Below, one piece after another: positions 54,197 through 60,950 of a stretch of 64,000 nt of DNA. The notes under the pieces are model-generated. The model ran no database searches, was not told the origin of the DNA, and saw only the letters and a list, made by a program, of their open reading frames with translations. Positions within the stretch are counted from its first letter, which is position 1; the number at the start of each line of letters is the position of its first letter. Position numbers and translations under genes: made by a program. Source of the DNA: an uncultured Dehalococcoidia bacterium (GTDB lineage: Bacteria; Chloroflexota; Dehalococcoidia; Lucifugimonadales; UBA3495); assembly GCA_951812535.1 (NCBI GenBank), contig CATOSK010000007.1, positions 248,001 to 312,000 on the forward strand, given 5' to 3'.

Positions 54197-54625
54197 ATGA
54201 AGATATATTTTGCGGGTTCGATCCGGGCGGGGCGGGAGGACCAAGAAGTGTACCAGGCAATTATCCGGGGTTTGCAGGAATTGGCGCCGGTTCTGACGGA
54301 GCATGTGGGGAGCCCGGAGTTGACGGATTCGGGGGACGACGGGCCGTCGGATGACGAGATTTACCGGCGGGATATGGGCTGGCTGGATGAGGCGGATATG
54401 GTGGTGGCGGAGGTGACGGTCCCTTCGCTGGGGGTGGGTTACGAGATCGGGCGGGCGGAGATGCTAGGGAAGCCGGTCATCTGCCTGTTCCGGGAGGAGC
54501 CGGGGAGGCGGCTGTCGGCGATGATTTCAGGGAATCCGGTGATGGCGGTCAAGAATTACGAGACGGTGGGGGAAGCGGTGGCGCTGGCGACGGGGTTTGT
54601 ACGGGAGCGGATAGGGACGGTTTGA
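54197..54625 (+). CDS. 2'-deoxynucleoside 5'-phosphate N-hydrolase (DNPH1/Rcl-like)
   Basis: A 142-residue member of the nucleoside deoxyribosyltransferase superfamily. IYFAGSIRAGREDQEVYQAIIRGLQEL holds the phosphate and nucleobase loop, RRDMGWLDEADMVVAEVTVPSLGVGYEIGRAEMLGKPVICL carries the acidic catalytic region, with the family glutamate in GYEIGRAE. Such enzymes cleave the glycosidic bond of deoxynucleoside monophosphates to clean the nucleotide pool. GAGGGA precedes the ATG. It is convergent with dnaN, which fits a DNA-metabolism context. Confidence 0.88.
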   Translation: MKIYFAGSIRAGREDQEVYQAIIRGLQELAPVLTEHVGSPELTDSGDDGPSDDEIYRRDMGWLDEADMVVAEVTVPSLGVGYEIGRAEMLGKPVICLFREEPGRRLSAMISGNPVMAVKNYETVGEAVALATGFVRERIGTV

Positions 54626-54640
54626 GTTCCGGGGATTACG

Positions 54641-54667
54641 TTGGGGGATGATTCCCCCAAACCCCCT
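54641..54667 (+). repeat. G5/C5 palindrome, copy 9
   Basis: TTACG, TTGGGGGA-TGAT-TCCCCCAA and AACCCCCTTTG, 15 nt after the DNPH1-like stop and 20 nt from the convergent dnaN stop. Confidence 0.85.
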
Positions 54668-54687
54668 TTGTTGAGGTCAGGCTGCGG

Positions 54688-55827
54688 CTACCATTGCACG
54701 AACATCGGCATGACGACGTGGACGTAGTCGTCGCCCTCGGGGGGCTTGAAGACGCCGGGGCTGGAGGGGGTGGATGTCTCAAGGGCCACCTGCCCCCGCT
54801 CGAAGACCTGGAGAACGTCCTGGAGGTAGCGGCTGTTGAAGGCGATCTTGGACTCGGTGCCTTCGAGCAGCACAGCGTCGACCTCATCCTGGTTGTCCCC
54901 GACGGATTCCGATTTGGCGGAGACGATGGCCTTGCCGGACCCGCCGTCTTCGGCGTTGGGTTCCATCTGCATCCGGATAATGTTGCTGCCGTCGCGGGCG
55001 AAGATGGCGGCGCTGCGGGTGGCGCGAAGGAGGTTGGGGAGATCGAATACGGCCCGGGTGGAGAAGGACTGGGGTATGAGCTGCTCGTAGTTGGGGAAGG
55101 CCCCCTGGAGCAGCTGGGACACCAGTTCCACACCCTGGGTGCGAAAGAGGACCTGTCCCCGCGCGGGAGTCATCATCACCTCGACCGGGTCGTCGCCTTC
55201 ACCGAGAATCCGGGAGAGTTCGTTCAGAGTGCGTGCCGGGACGATGACCTCGACGGGGGATTCGACGGGCTCGACAAGAGAGCCATGCTGGACGGCCAAG
55301 CGGAAACCGTCGGCGGCGGCGAGAGTGAAGTGGTTTTCCTCCAGCTTGACCTCGACCCCGGTGAGGATGGGACGGGACTCCTCGGTGGCGGCGGCGAAGG
55401 TGACGCGGGAGATGGCATTACGGAGAGTCTGGGGATGAATCTTGGCAGCGACTCCATCATCGACGGTGGGGATGGGGGGGAATTCGCTGGCATCGGTGCC
55501 GTTGATGTGGGAATCGTTGCGTCCGCAGGTGACCTGAAGGAGTCCGCTGCCGGCGGGCAGCTCCAGGTCGATCCGCTCGCTGGGAAGGGAGCTGACGAAC
55601 TCGCTCAGGAGACGGGCGGGAACGGCGATGGAGCCTTCCTCCTCGATGCTGGCGCCGATCCAGGTGGTGATGGCGATTTCCAGGTTGGTGGCCGAGAGCT
55701 TCAACATGGACTGCTCGGTGCTGAGCAGGACGTTCTGGGTGACGGGCAGGGCGGAACGGGTGGCAACGGCCCTTCCGACCAGGGCCAGTCCTCGGCTAAG
55801 GTTTTCTTGCAGACAGGAAAGCTTCAT
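54688..55827 (-). CDS. dnaN: DNA polymerase III beta sliding clamp
   Basis: A 379-residue sliding clamp of three topologically similar domains (about 1-120, 128-248 and 249-379). MKLSCLQENLSRGLALVGRAVATRSALPVTQNVLL and SEFPPIPTVD open the fold, and the hydrophobic pocket that binds polymerase peptides is formed by ADGFRLAVQ and the C-terminal VHVVMPMFVQW. The ATG at 55827 is preferred to an adjoining GTG. Two predicted promoters with leader elements lie upstream. It is not next to dnaA, and no DnaA boxes were noticed. Confidence 0.95.
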   Translation of the reverse strand: MKLSCLQENLSRGLALVGRAVATRSALPVTQNVLLSTEQSMLKLSATNLEIAITTWIGASIEEEGSIAVPARLLSEFVSSLPSERIDLELPAGSGLLQVTCGRNDSHINGTDASEFPPIPTVDDGVAAKIHPQTLRNAISRVTFAAATEESRPILTGVEVKLEENHFTLAAADGFRLAVQHGSLVEPVESPVEVIVPARTLNELSRILGEGDDPVEVMMTPARGQVLFRTQGVELVSQLLQGAFPNYEQLIPQSFSTRAVFDLPNLLRATRSAAIFARDGSNIIRMQMEPNAEDGGSGKAIVSAKSESVGDNQDEVDAVLLEGTESKIAFNSRYLQDVLQVFERGQVALETSTPSSPGVFKPPEGDDYVHVVMPMFVQW

Positions 55828-55851
55828 CACGCGCCCACTGATAATGATCTA

Positions 55852-55910
55852 AAAGTCGCCCCCTCCGTCGCCAATTTGGGCAACTTGTCCAAGGCTCCCT
55901 GGGGGCTCGG
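55852..55910 (-). promoter_or_regulatory. Structured leader element, dnaN-proximal copy
   Basis: On the minus strand, outer arms GCCCCC/GGGGGC enclose the 20-nt loop TTGGACAAGTTGCCCAAATT. The inner stem is reduced to GCC/GGC. CTTTTAGA follows, and the dnaN start is 24 nt further on. It begins about 5 nt after the predicted start site of promoter P1. Confidence 0.75.
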
Positions 55911-55921
55911 TATGCCGGAGT

Positions 55922-55950
55922 ATTATAGGTTTCAGGTCAGTTGGTTACAA
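55922..55950 (-). promoter_or_regulatory. dnaN promoter P1
   Basis: On the minus strand TTGTAA (55950-55945) and TATAAT (55927-55922) are exactly 17 nt apart, predicting transcription from about 55915, directly in front of the leader element. Confidence 0.75.
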
Positions 55951-56090
55951 CTCTCTTACCTGAATCGCTCCGTGCGGGAGAAAAAATTTCTGTCGCATTT
56001 TGATGCATTTTGTCGCATTGACGAGGGACGGACGGGGCAATGCCAAGGGGAGAGGGTTGTCCGAAGGGCGTCTATTGACAGTCGCGTGAT

Positions 56091-56145
56091 AGTCGCGGCA
56101 ATCGGGGCCAATGGAGGTAACTTGTCCAAGGCCCCTGGACCGCTC
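56091..56145 (-). promoter_or_regulatory. Structured leader element, dnaN-distal copy a
   Basis: Minus strand: outer arms GCGGT/GCCGC (one U-G pair), inner arms GGGGCC/GGCCCC, loop TTGGACAAGTTACCTCCATT and a GATT spacer, followed by GCGACTATC. Confidence 0.75.
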
Positions 56146-56151
56146 GGTTGA

Positions 56152-56208
56152 AAGTCGCGGCTTTCGGGGCCAATGGAGGTAACTTGTCTAAGGCCCCTGG
56201 GCCGCTCC
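56152..56208 (-). promoter_or_regulatory. Structured leader element, dnaN-distal copy b
   Basis: Minus strand: outer arms GCGGC/GCCGC, inner arms GGGGCC/GGCCCC, loop TTAGACAAGTTACCTCCATT and a GAAA spacer, followed by GCGACTTT. It differs from copy a at paired outer positions. Confidence 0.78.
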
Positions 56209-56216
56209 AGGTATCC

Positions 56217-56246
56217 ATAGTAGAGAGGCGGCTGCGGGGTTGGCAA
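56217..56246 (-). promoter_or_regulatory. dnaN promoter P2
   Basis: On the minus strand TTGCCA (56246-56241) and TACTAT (56222-56217) are 18 nt apart. Transcription from about 56210 would carry leader copies b and a, then the P1 region and the proximal copy, into dnaN. Confidence 0.55.
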
Positions 56247-56307
56247 GGGGGGAAGTGTCAGCAGATTGGCGGCGACGGGGGACGAGGGAAAACGACTGGG
56301 TCTTTGG

Positions 56308-56363
56308 CACCTGCATGGTGATGCTTTTGACCTGCATCATGGTGGTTTTACACCTGCATGGTG
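56308..56363. promoter_or_regulatory. Three helically phased CCTGCAT repeats
   Basis: CCTGCAT begins at 56310, 56331 and 56353, spaced 21 and 22 nt (two helical turns), each within CACCTGCATGGTG or a variant carrying an extra CAT. The phasing suits cooperative binding of a regulator on one DNA face, between dnaN P2 and the alaX gene. Confidence 0.6.
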
Positions 56364-56393
56364 GTGTCCTGGAAGGGCAGATGACGGGAGACG

Positions 56394-56432
56394 CTGGGGG
56401 ATGCATCCCCCAGACCCCCTAGATAATGGGGG
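56394..56432 (+). repeat. G5/C5 palindrome, copy 10, with second hairpin
   Basis: CTGGGGGA-TGCA-TCCCCCAG: both outer bases changed together (T-A to C-G), keeping a perfect palindrome. It is followed by a second stem CCCCC (56415-56419) / GGGGG (56428-56432). Confidence 0.8.
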
Positions 56433-56519
56433 CTTCGAGGGAGACGGTGCGGGTTTGCTATAATGGGCCGGTTTTCGCAGCAGGCCGGGGGCGCCAATTC
56501 AAAGGGAATAGGGCAAGTG

Positions 56520-57230
56520 ATGACGGAGCTTCTTTTTCACGAGGACAGCTATCTGAAGGAGTTCGAGGCCACGGTGGTGGAGACGACGGAGGACGGGGTG
56601 GTGCTGGACTCGACAGCGTTCTACATCGGGGGTGGGGGCCAGCCCTTCGATACGGGGGTGCTGGCTTCCGGCGGGCAGGAGTATCCGGTGACTCGGGTGG
56701 GACGATCCGACGGGAAGATCGTCCACCGGATCGACGGGCCGCTGCCGGATGTGGGGACGGCAGTCACCGGCAGGATCGACTGGGAGCGGCGATACCTCCT
56801 GATGCGGACGCACACGGCGCTGCATATTCTGTGCGGCGTGGTGTGGCGGGACTACGGGGCGAAGGTGACGGGCGGGGATATGCAGCCGGGGACGGCGCGG
56901 ATGGACTTCGAGCTGGAGAATATGACCGCGGAGTTTGCGCACGAGATGGAAGCGAAGGCCAACGCGGAAATTGCGGCGGGAAGACCGGTGCATGTGGGCA
57001 ACCTGGTGCGGGCGGAGGCGGACCAGCATCCCGACCTCATCCGCACCAAGGTCAACCTGCTGCCTCCGTCGATTGCGGAGGTGCGGACGATTGATATATC
57101 CGGGCTGGACCTGCAGGCGGACGGGGGGACGCACGTTGCCAACACAGTGGAGGTGGGCCGCATCCGGGTGGTGGGCCACGAGAGCAAGGGGCGGATCAAC
57201 AAGCGCCTGCGGATTGCGTTGGAGGAGTAG
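56520..57230 (+). CDS. AlaX-type alanyl-tRNA editing protein
   Basis: A 236-residue free-standing editing domain that hydrolyses mischarged Ser- or Gly-tRNA(Ala). TAFYIGGGGQPFDTG matches the N-terminal region of AlaX-L/M, and the zinc site has His98 and His102 (HTALH) plus His205 in DGGTHVANT. Asp201 stands where many family members have cysteine. The ATG at 56520 is chosen because it matches the conserved MTELLFHEDSYLKEFEATV; the frame is open further upstream. It is transcribed divergently from dnaN. Confidence 0.88.
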   Translation: MTELLFHEDSYLKEFEATVVETTEDGVVLDSTAFYIGGGGQPFDTGVLASGGQEYPVTRVGRSDGKIVHRIDGPLPDVGTAVTGRIDWERRYLLMRTHTALHILCGVVWRDYGAKVTGGDMQPGTARMDFELENMTAEFAHEMEAKANAEIAAGRPVHVGNLVRAEADQHPDLIRTKVNLLPPSIAEVRTIDISGLDLQADGGTHVANTVEVGRIRVVGHESKGRINKRLRIALEE

Positions 57231-57240
57231 AGGGATTACG

Positions 57241-57267
57241 TTGGGGGATGCATCCCCCAAACCCCCT
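57241..57267 (+). repeat. G5/C5 palindrome, copy 11
   Basis: ATTACG lead-in, perfect 20-nt palindrome with TGCA centre and AACCCCCT tail, 10 nt after the AlaX stop. Confidence 0.87.
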
Positions 57268-57317
57268 ATTTCCGGGGTGTTTGCGGGGAATTGGCACGAG
57301 GGGTTGGCCAGGGGTTG

Positions 57318-57836
57318 ATGATGCGGATACGGATTGTTAAGGCGGACATTACGGCGGTGGACGTGGACGCCATCGTCAATGCGGCCAATGAGTCGCTGCT
57401 GGGCGGCGAGGGCGTGGACGGGGCGATCCACCGCGCGGCGGGCCCCGAACTGCTGGAGGAGTGCCGGAGGCTGGGAGGATGCCCCACAGGAGAGGCACGG
57501 ATGACGCGGGGATACAACCTTCCGGCACGGTGGGTTATCCACACGGTGGGTCCGGTGTGGCAGGGGGGCGGCCACGGCGAGGATGAATTGCTGGGGCAGT
57601 GCTACCGAAACTCGCTGGGACTAGCGGCGGAAAAGGGGATAGAAAGCATTGCGTTTCCGGCGATAAGCACCGGGGTATACGGGTTTCCCAAGGAACGGGC
57701 GACGCGGATTGCCCTGGCGGAGACGCTGAGGTTCCTGGAGAGCAGCGCCCTGCCGAGGGAGGCCGTTTTCGTGTGCTTTTCCGCGGGGGACTTTGGTGTG
57801 TACCAGACCGCGTTGGACGCGGCGTTGGGCGGCTAA
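57318..57836 (+). CDS. Macrodomain protein (ADP-ribosyl hydrolase / O-acetyl-ADP-ribose deacetylase)
   Basis: A 172-residue stand-alone macrodomain. [74 protein letters not shown] covers the ADP-ribose pocket, and [23 protein letters not shown] forms the phosphate loop. Such proteins remove ADP-ribose from aspartate/glutamate or deacetylate O-acetyl-ADP-ribose. Two ATGs (57318 and 57321) are adjacent after AGGGG. It follows alaX by 87 bp, separated by the palindrome, and may be co-transcribed. Confidence 0.93.
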   Translation: MMRIRIVKADITAVDVDAIVNAANESLLGGEGVDGAIHRAAGPELLEECRRLGGCPTGEARMTRGYNLPARWVIHTVGPVWQGGGHGEDELLGQCYRNSLGLAAEKGIESIAFPAISTGVYGFPKERATRIALAETLRFLESSALPREAVFVCFSAGDFGVYQTALDAALGG

Positions 57837-57877
57837 GGGTTGCTGGACGGATGGGGTTAATGTTTGAGGGACCTAAC

Positions 57878-57914
57878 GGGGTCTGGGTCCCCGCCGGCTC
57901 GGGGATGACGGGGG
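57878..57914. repeat. ATTCCCGC-type dispersed palindrome
   Basis: CGGGGTCTGGGTCCCCGCCGGCTCGGGGATGACGGGG has the family flanks GGTCTGG and ATGACGG, with the stem changed to TCCCCG/CGGGGA, a paired substitution. It ends 22 nt before the hyuA start. Confidence 0.6.
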
Positions 57915-57936
57915 ACGAGGCTGGTTTTGAAAAACG

Positions 57937-59967
57937 GTGAGCGCCATCACTAGAACGGTGGTGGGGATTGACGTCGGGGGTACGTTTACGGATGTTGCCG
58001 TTTTGACGGACGGGCAACTGAGGATTCACAAGCTGCCTTCGACTCCGGGGGACCCGTCGGAGGGGGTGACGCGGGGAGTGGCGGACGTGGGCGTGGGCGA
58101 GGCGGACTTCGTCCACGGGACGACGGTGGCGACCAACGCGCTGCTGGAAGGGAAGGGAGGACGGACCGCGCTGGTGACGACGCTGGGGTTCGAGGACGTT
58201 CTGGAGATTGGGCGGCAGAGCCGGGCGGAGCTGTACAACCTGAACATGGACCGGCCTCCGGCGCTGGCACCGTGGGAGCTGCGGTTCGGGCTTCCAGAAC
58301 GGGTGGAGCACGACGGGAACATCCTGGAAGACCTGACGCCGGAGTCGCTGGAATCGCTGACCTCGCTGATCGAGGAGGCGCAGGTTGACGGGGTGGCGGT
58401 GTCCTTCCTGTTTTCCTTTCTGAATCCGGTCCACGAGCGGATGACTCTGGAGGCGCTGAAACGGCTGCCCAATCCTCCCTTTATTTCGCTGTCGAGCGAG
58501 GTGCTGCCGGAGTTCCGAGAGTACGAGCGGACGAGCACGGTGGTGGTGAACTCGTACGTGGGGCCGGTGATGGCCCGCTACCTGGGGCAGTTGGAGGAGT
58601 CGCTGGGGGAGAGCCTGCGGATCATGCAGTCGTCCGGGGGAAGCATCACGGCGAGGCTGGCGGCAGACCAACCGGTGCGGACGATTTTGAGCGGGCCGGC
58701 CGGAGGGGTGGTGGGGGCGTTCCATACCGGGGTGCAGGCCGGGTATCCCGACATCATTACGCTGGACATGGGGGGCACCTCGACGGATGTTTCGCTGTGC
58801 CCAGGGAGGATCAAGGAGACGACGTCGGCCAACGTGGGGGGGTATCCGATCAGCGTGCCGATGATCGAGATTCACACCGTCGGGGCCGGTGGGGGGTCCA
58901 TCGCCCGAGTCGATTCCGGTGGCGCGCTGGTGGTGGGGCCACAGTCGGCGGGGGCTGATCCGGGGCCGGCGTGCTACGGCAGGGGGGAGCAGGTGACGGT
59001 GACGGACGCCAACCTGGTCCTGGGGAGGATAAGGGCGGACCGTTTCCTGGGGGGGCGGATGCAACTGGACCTGGAACGGGCGCGGGAGTTGCTGGGTGGG
59101 CTGGCGGCGCAGATCGGGTCGGAGGTGGAGACGGCGGCGCTGGGGATTGTCAGGGTGGTGAACGCCAACATGGAGCGGGCCATCCGGGCGATCTCGCTGG
59201 AGCGGGGGTATGATCCGAGGCGGTTTACCCTGGTGCCCTTCGGGGGCGCGGGGCCGATGCACAGCTGTGAGCTGGCCGCGGCGCTGGGGATTCCGCGGGT
59301 GCTGGTGCCGACGCATCCGGGCATCCTGTCGGCGCTGGGCGTGGCGGTGGCGGACGTGGTGAAGGACTACTCGCGGACGGTGATGCTGAGGGGGGACGAG
59401 CTGGACCGGGACCGGCTGGAGGAGGAGTTCCACGGGATGGAGAACGGGGCGCGGTCGGAGTTGCGGGGGGAGGGCCTGCCGGTGGAGCGGATGACGGCGC
59501 GGCGCTTCCTGGACGTGCGGTACGTGGGGCAGTCCTTCGAGCTGACGGTGGACTGTCCGAACCTGGTCCAATCCTCGCGGGGCGGGCGTCCGACAGACCT
59601 GCACCAGACCATCGGGAACAGCTTCTACCGGGCGCACATGCAGCGGTTCGGATACGCGGACCGGAGCGAGGCGGTGGAGGTGGTGAACCTGCGGTTGAAG
59701 CTGGAGCTGGCGGTGGAGAAGCCCAGGGCGGAGCCGCAGCCGCTGGGTCCGGCGGACGCATCCGGCGCGGTGGTCGGGCGGGAGGCGGTGGTGTTCCCGG
59801 AGGGGAGCCTTCCGAGCAACCTGTATGAGCGGGAGCGGTTGACTCCGGGGAATGAGATTGCGGGGCCGGCGCTGCTGCTGCAACTGGACTCGACGATTGT
59901 GGTCCCGCCGGGGTGGGGCGGGGCGGTTGATGCTTTCGGGAATTTGGTGCTGGAGCCGGTGGGGTAG
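57937..59967 (+). CDS. hyuA: Hydantoinase/oxoprolinase subunit A (HyuA)
   Basis: A 676-residue ATPase subunit of the N-methylhydantoinase / 5-oxoprolinase / acetone carboxylase family. The ASKHA-type phosphate loops are VVGIDVGGTFTDVAVLTDG, VHGTTVATNALLEGKGG, SSGGSITARLAADQPVRTILSGPAGGVVGAF and DMGGTSTDVSL. It uses ATP to open amide-like rings together with subunit B. The GTG at 57937 starts the conserved N-terminus. A PIG-L gene separates it from hyuB, an unusual order. Confidence 0.93.
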   Translation: MSAITRTVVGIDVGGTFTDVAVLTDGQLRIHKLPSTPGDPSEGVTRGVADVGVGEADFVHGTTVATNALLEGKGGRTALVTTLGFEDVLEIGRQSRAELYNLNMDRPPALAPWELRFGLPERVEHDGNILEDLTPESLESLTSLIEEAQVDGVAVSFLFSFLNPVHERMTLEALKRLPNPPFISLSSEVLPEFREYERTSTVVVNSYVGPVMARYLGQLEESLGESLRIMQSSGGSITARLAADQPVRTILSGPAGGVVGAFHTGVQAGYPDIITLDMGGTSTDVSLCPGRIKETTSANVGGYPISVPMIEIHTVGAGGGSIARVDSGGALVVGPQSAGADPGPACYGRGEQVTVTDANLVLGRIRADRFLGGRMQLDLERARELLGGLAAQIGSEVETAALGIVRVVNANMERAIRAISLERGYDPRRFTLVPFGGAGPMHSCELAAALGIPRVLVPTHPGILSALGVAVADVVKDYSRTVMLRGDELDRDRLEEEFHGMENGARSELRGEGLPVERMTARRFLDVRYVGQSFELTVDCPNLVQSSRGGRPTDLHQTIGNSFYRAHMQRFGYADRSEAVEVVNLRLKLELAVEKPRAEPQPLGPADASGAVVGREAVVFPEGSLPSNLYERERLTPGNEIAGPALLLQLDSTIVVPPGWGGAVDAFGNLVLEPVG

Positions 59968-60013
59968 CTTCTTTCCCCGGGAGATTAGCTGCAGCCCGGG
60001 GGACGGGGTTACG

Positions 60014-60052
60014 TTGGGGGATTCATCCCCCAAACCCCCTGGATATAGGGGG
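60014..60052 (+). repeat. G5/C5 palindrome, copy 12, with perfect second hairpin
   Basis: TTGGGGGA-TTCA-TCCCCCAA is followed at once by CCCCCT-GGATAT-AGGGGG, a second perfect 6-bp stem. It lies 47 nt after hyuA and 23 nt before the PIG-L gene. Confidence 0.85.
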
Positions 60053-60074
60053 TTGGACGGGTACTGAGAGTTAA

Positions 60075-60950
60075 ATGGCTTTGGTTGACATGACGACGCG
60101 GTTCTCACAATTGAAGGTGTTGGCGGTTTTTGCGCATCCGGACGATGAGGGGTTCGGAAGCGGGGGGACTTTGGCGATGCTGTCGTCGCTGGGGGCGTCG
60201 ATAACGCTGGTGTGCGCGACCAACGGGGATGTGGGGGAGATCAGCGATCCTGCCCTGGCCACGCCGGAGACGCTGTGGCAGGTGAGGCAGGGGGAGCTGC
60301 GGCGGGCGATGGCAGTGACGGGAGTTCCAGATATCCGGTTCCTGAATTACCGGGACTCGGGTATGGTTGGGACGGCGGACAACGAGCATCCGAACTCGCT
60401 GCACATGGCGGAAGATGGGGTGGTCGTGGAGCAGGTGGCGGCGGTTATCCGGGAGGTTGACCCGGATTTGGTGATGACCCACGATCCGACGGGCGGTTAC
60501 GGGCACCCGGACCACAAGGCGATCTGCCGGCATACGACGCGGGCGTGGGAGGAGTGGCGACGGGACGCATCCGGGAAGGGGGCGCTGTACTACGCGGCGT
60601 TTCCGCGGAGCTTTTTCCGGCGGATGTGGCAGGAGATGCTGGACCTGGGGATCAGCCCGCCCTTTGCCAGCATGGACGTTGATTCCCTGGGGACGCCGGA
60701 TGACGAAGTGACGACGACGGTGGACGTGGGAGCGGTGGTTGACACGAAGATTGAATCCCTGAACTGTCACCAGACGCAGATTGATCCGAACGGGCCGTTC
60801 GCGCAGTTGCCGGAGGACAAGAGCCGGGAATACATGAGCACCGAGTTCTACTCCCTGGCGGGGGCGTTCCGGGGAGAGGGCTGGGTTGAGTCCGGCGGGG
60901 ACATTCTGAAGGGCCTGGCAGGGGAGTTCGGAGGGGTGAATGCCAGTTGA
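60075..60950 (+). CDS. PIG-L family deacetylase
   Basis: A 291-residue zinc-dependent deacetylase of the LmbE/PIG-L group. The zinc site is AHPDDE (20-25) plus His147 in GHPDHKAI. Relatives remove N-acetyl groups from sugars, thiol cofactors (MshB/BshB) or antibiotics. The stop overlaps the hyuB start by 11 nt, so it is translationally coupled to a hydantoinase subunit, suggesting a common substrate route with an amide or N-acyl intermediate. A later ATG at 60090 is possible. Confidence 0.9.
   Translation: MALVDMTTRFSQLKVLAVFAHPDDEGFGSGGTLAMLSSLGASITLVCATNGDVGEISDPALATPETLWQVRQGELRRAMAVTGVPDIRFLNYRDSGMVGTADNEHPNSLHMAEDGVVVEQVAAVIREVDPDLVMTHDPTGGYGHPDHKAICRHTTRAWEEWRRDASGKGALYYAAFPRSFFRRMWQEMLDLGISPPFASMDVDSLGTPDDEVTTTVDVGAVVDTKIESLNCHQTQIDPNGPFAQLPEDKSREYMSTEFYSLAGAFRGEGWVESGGDILKGLAGEFGGVNAS

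Noticed and set aside
55831-56519. Replication origin next to dnaN
   Set aside because: No DnaA-box cluster, AT-rich unwinding region or dnaA gene was seen; the gap is explained by promoters and repeats.
57535-60108. Minus-strand open frame of 857 codons
   Set aside because: It lies opposite hyuA and is rich in Arg, His and Pro, as expected for the antisense of a GC-rich gene. hyuA has full domain support.
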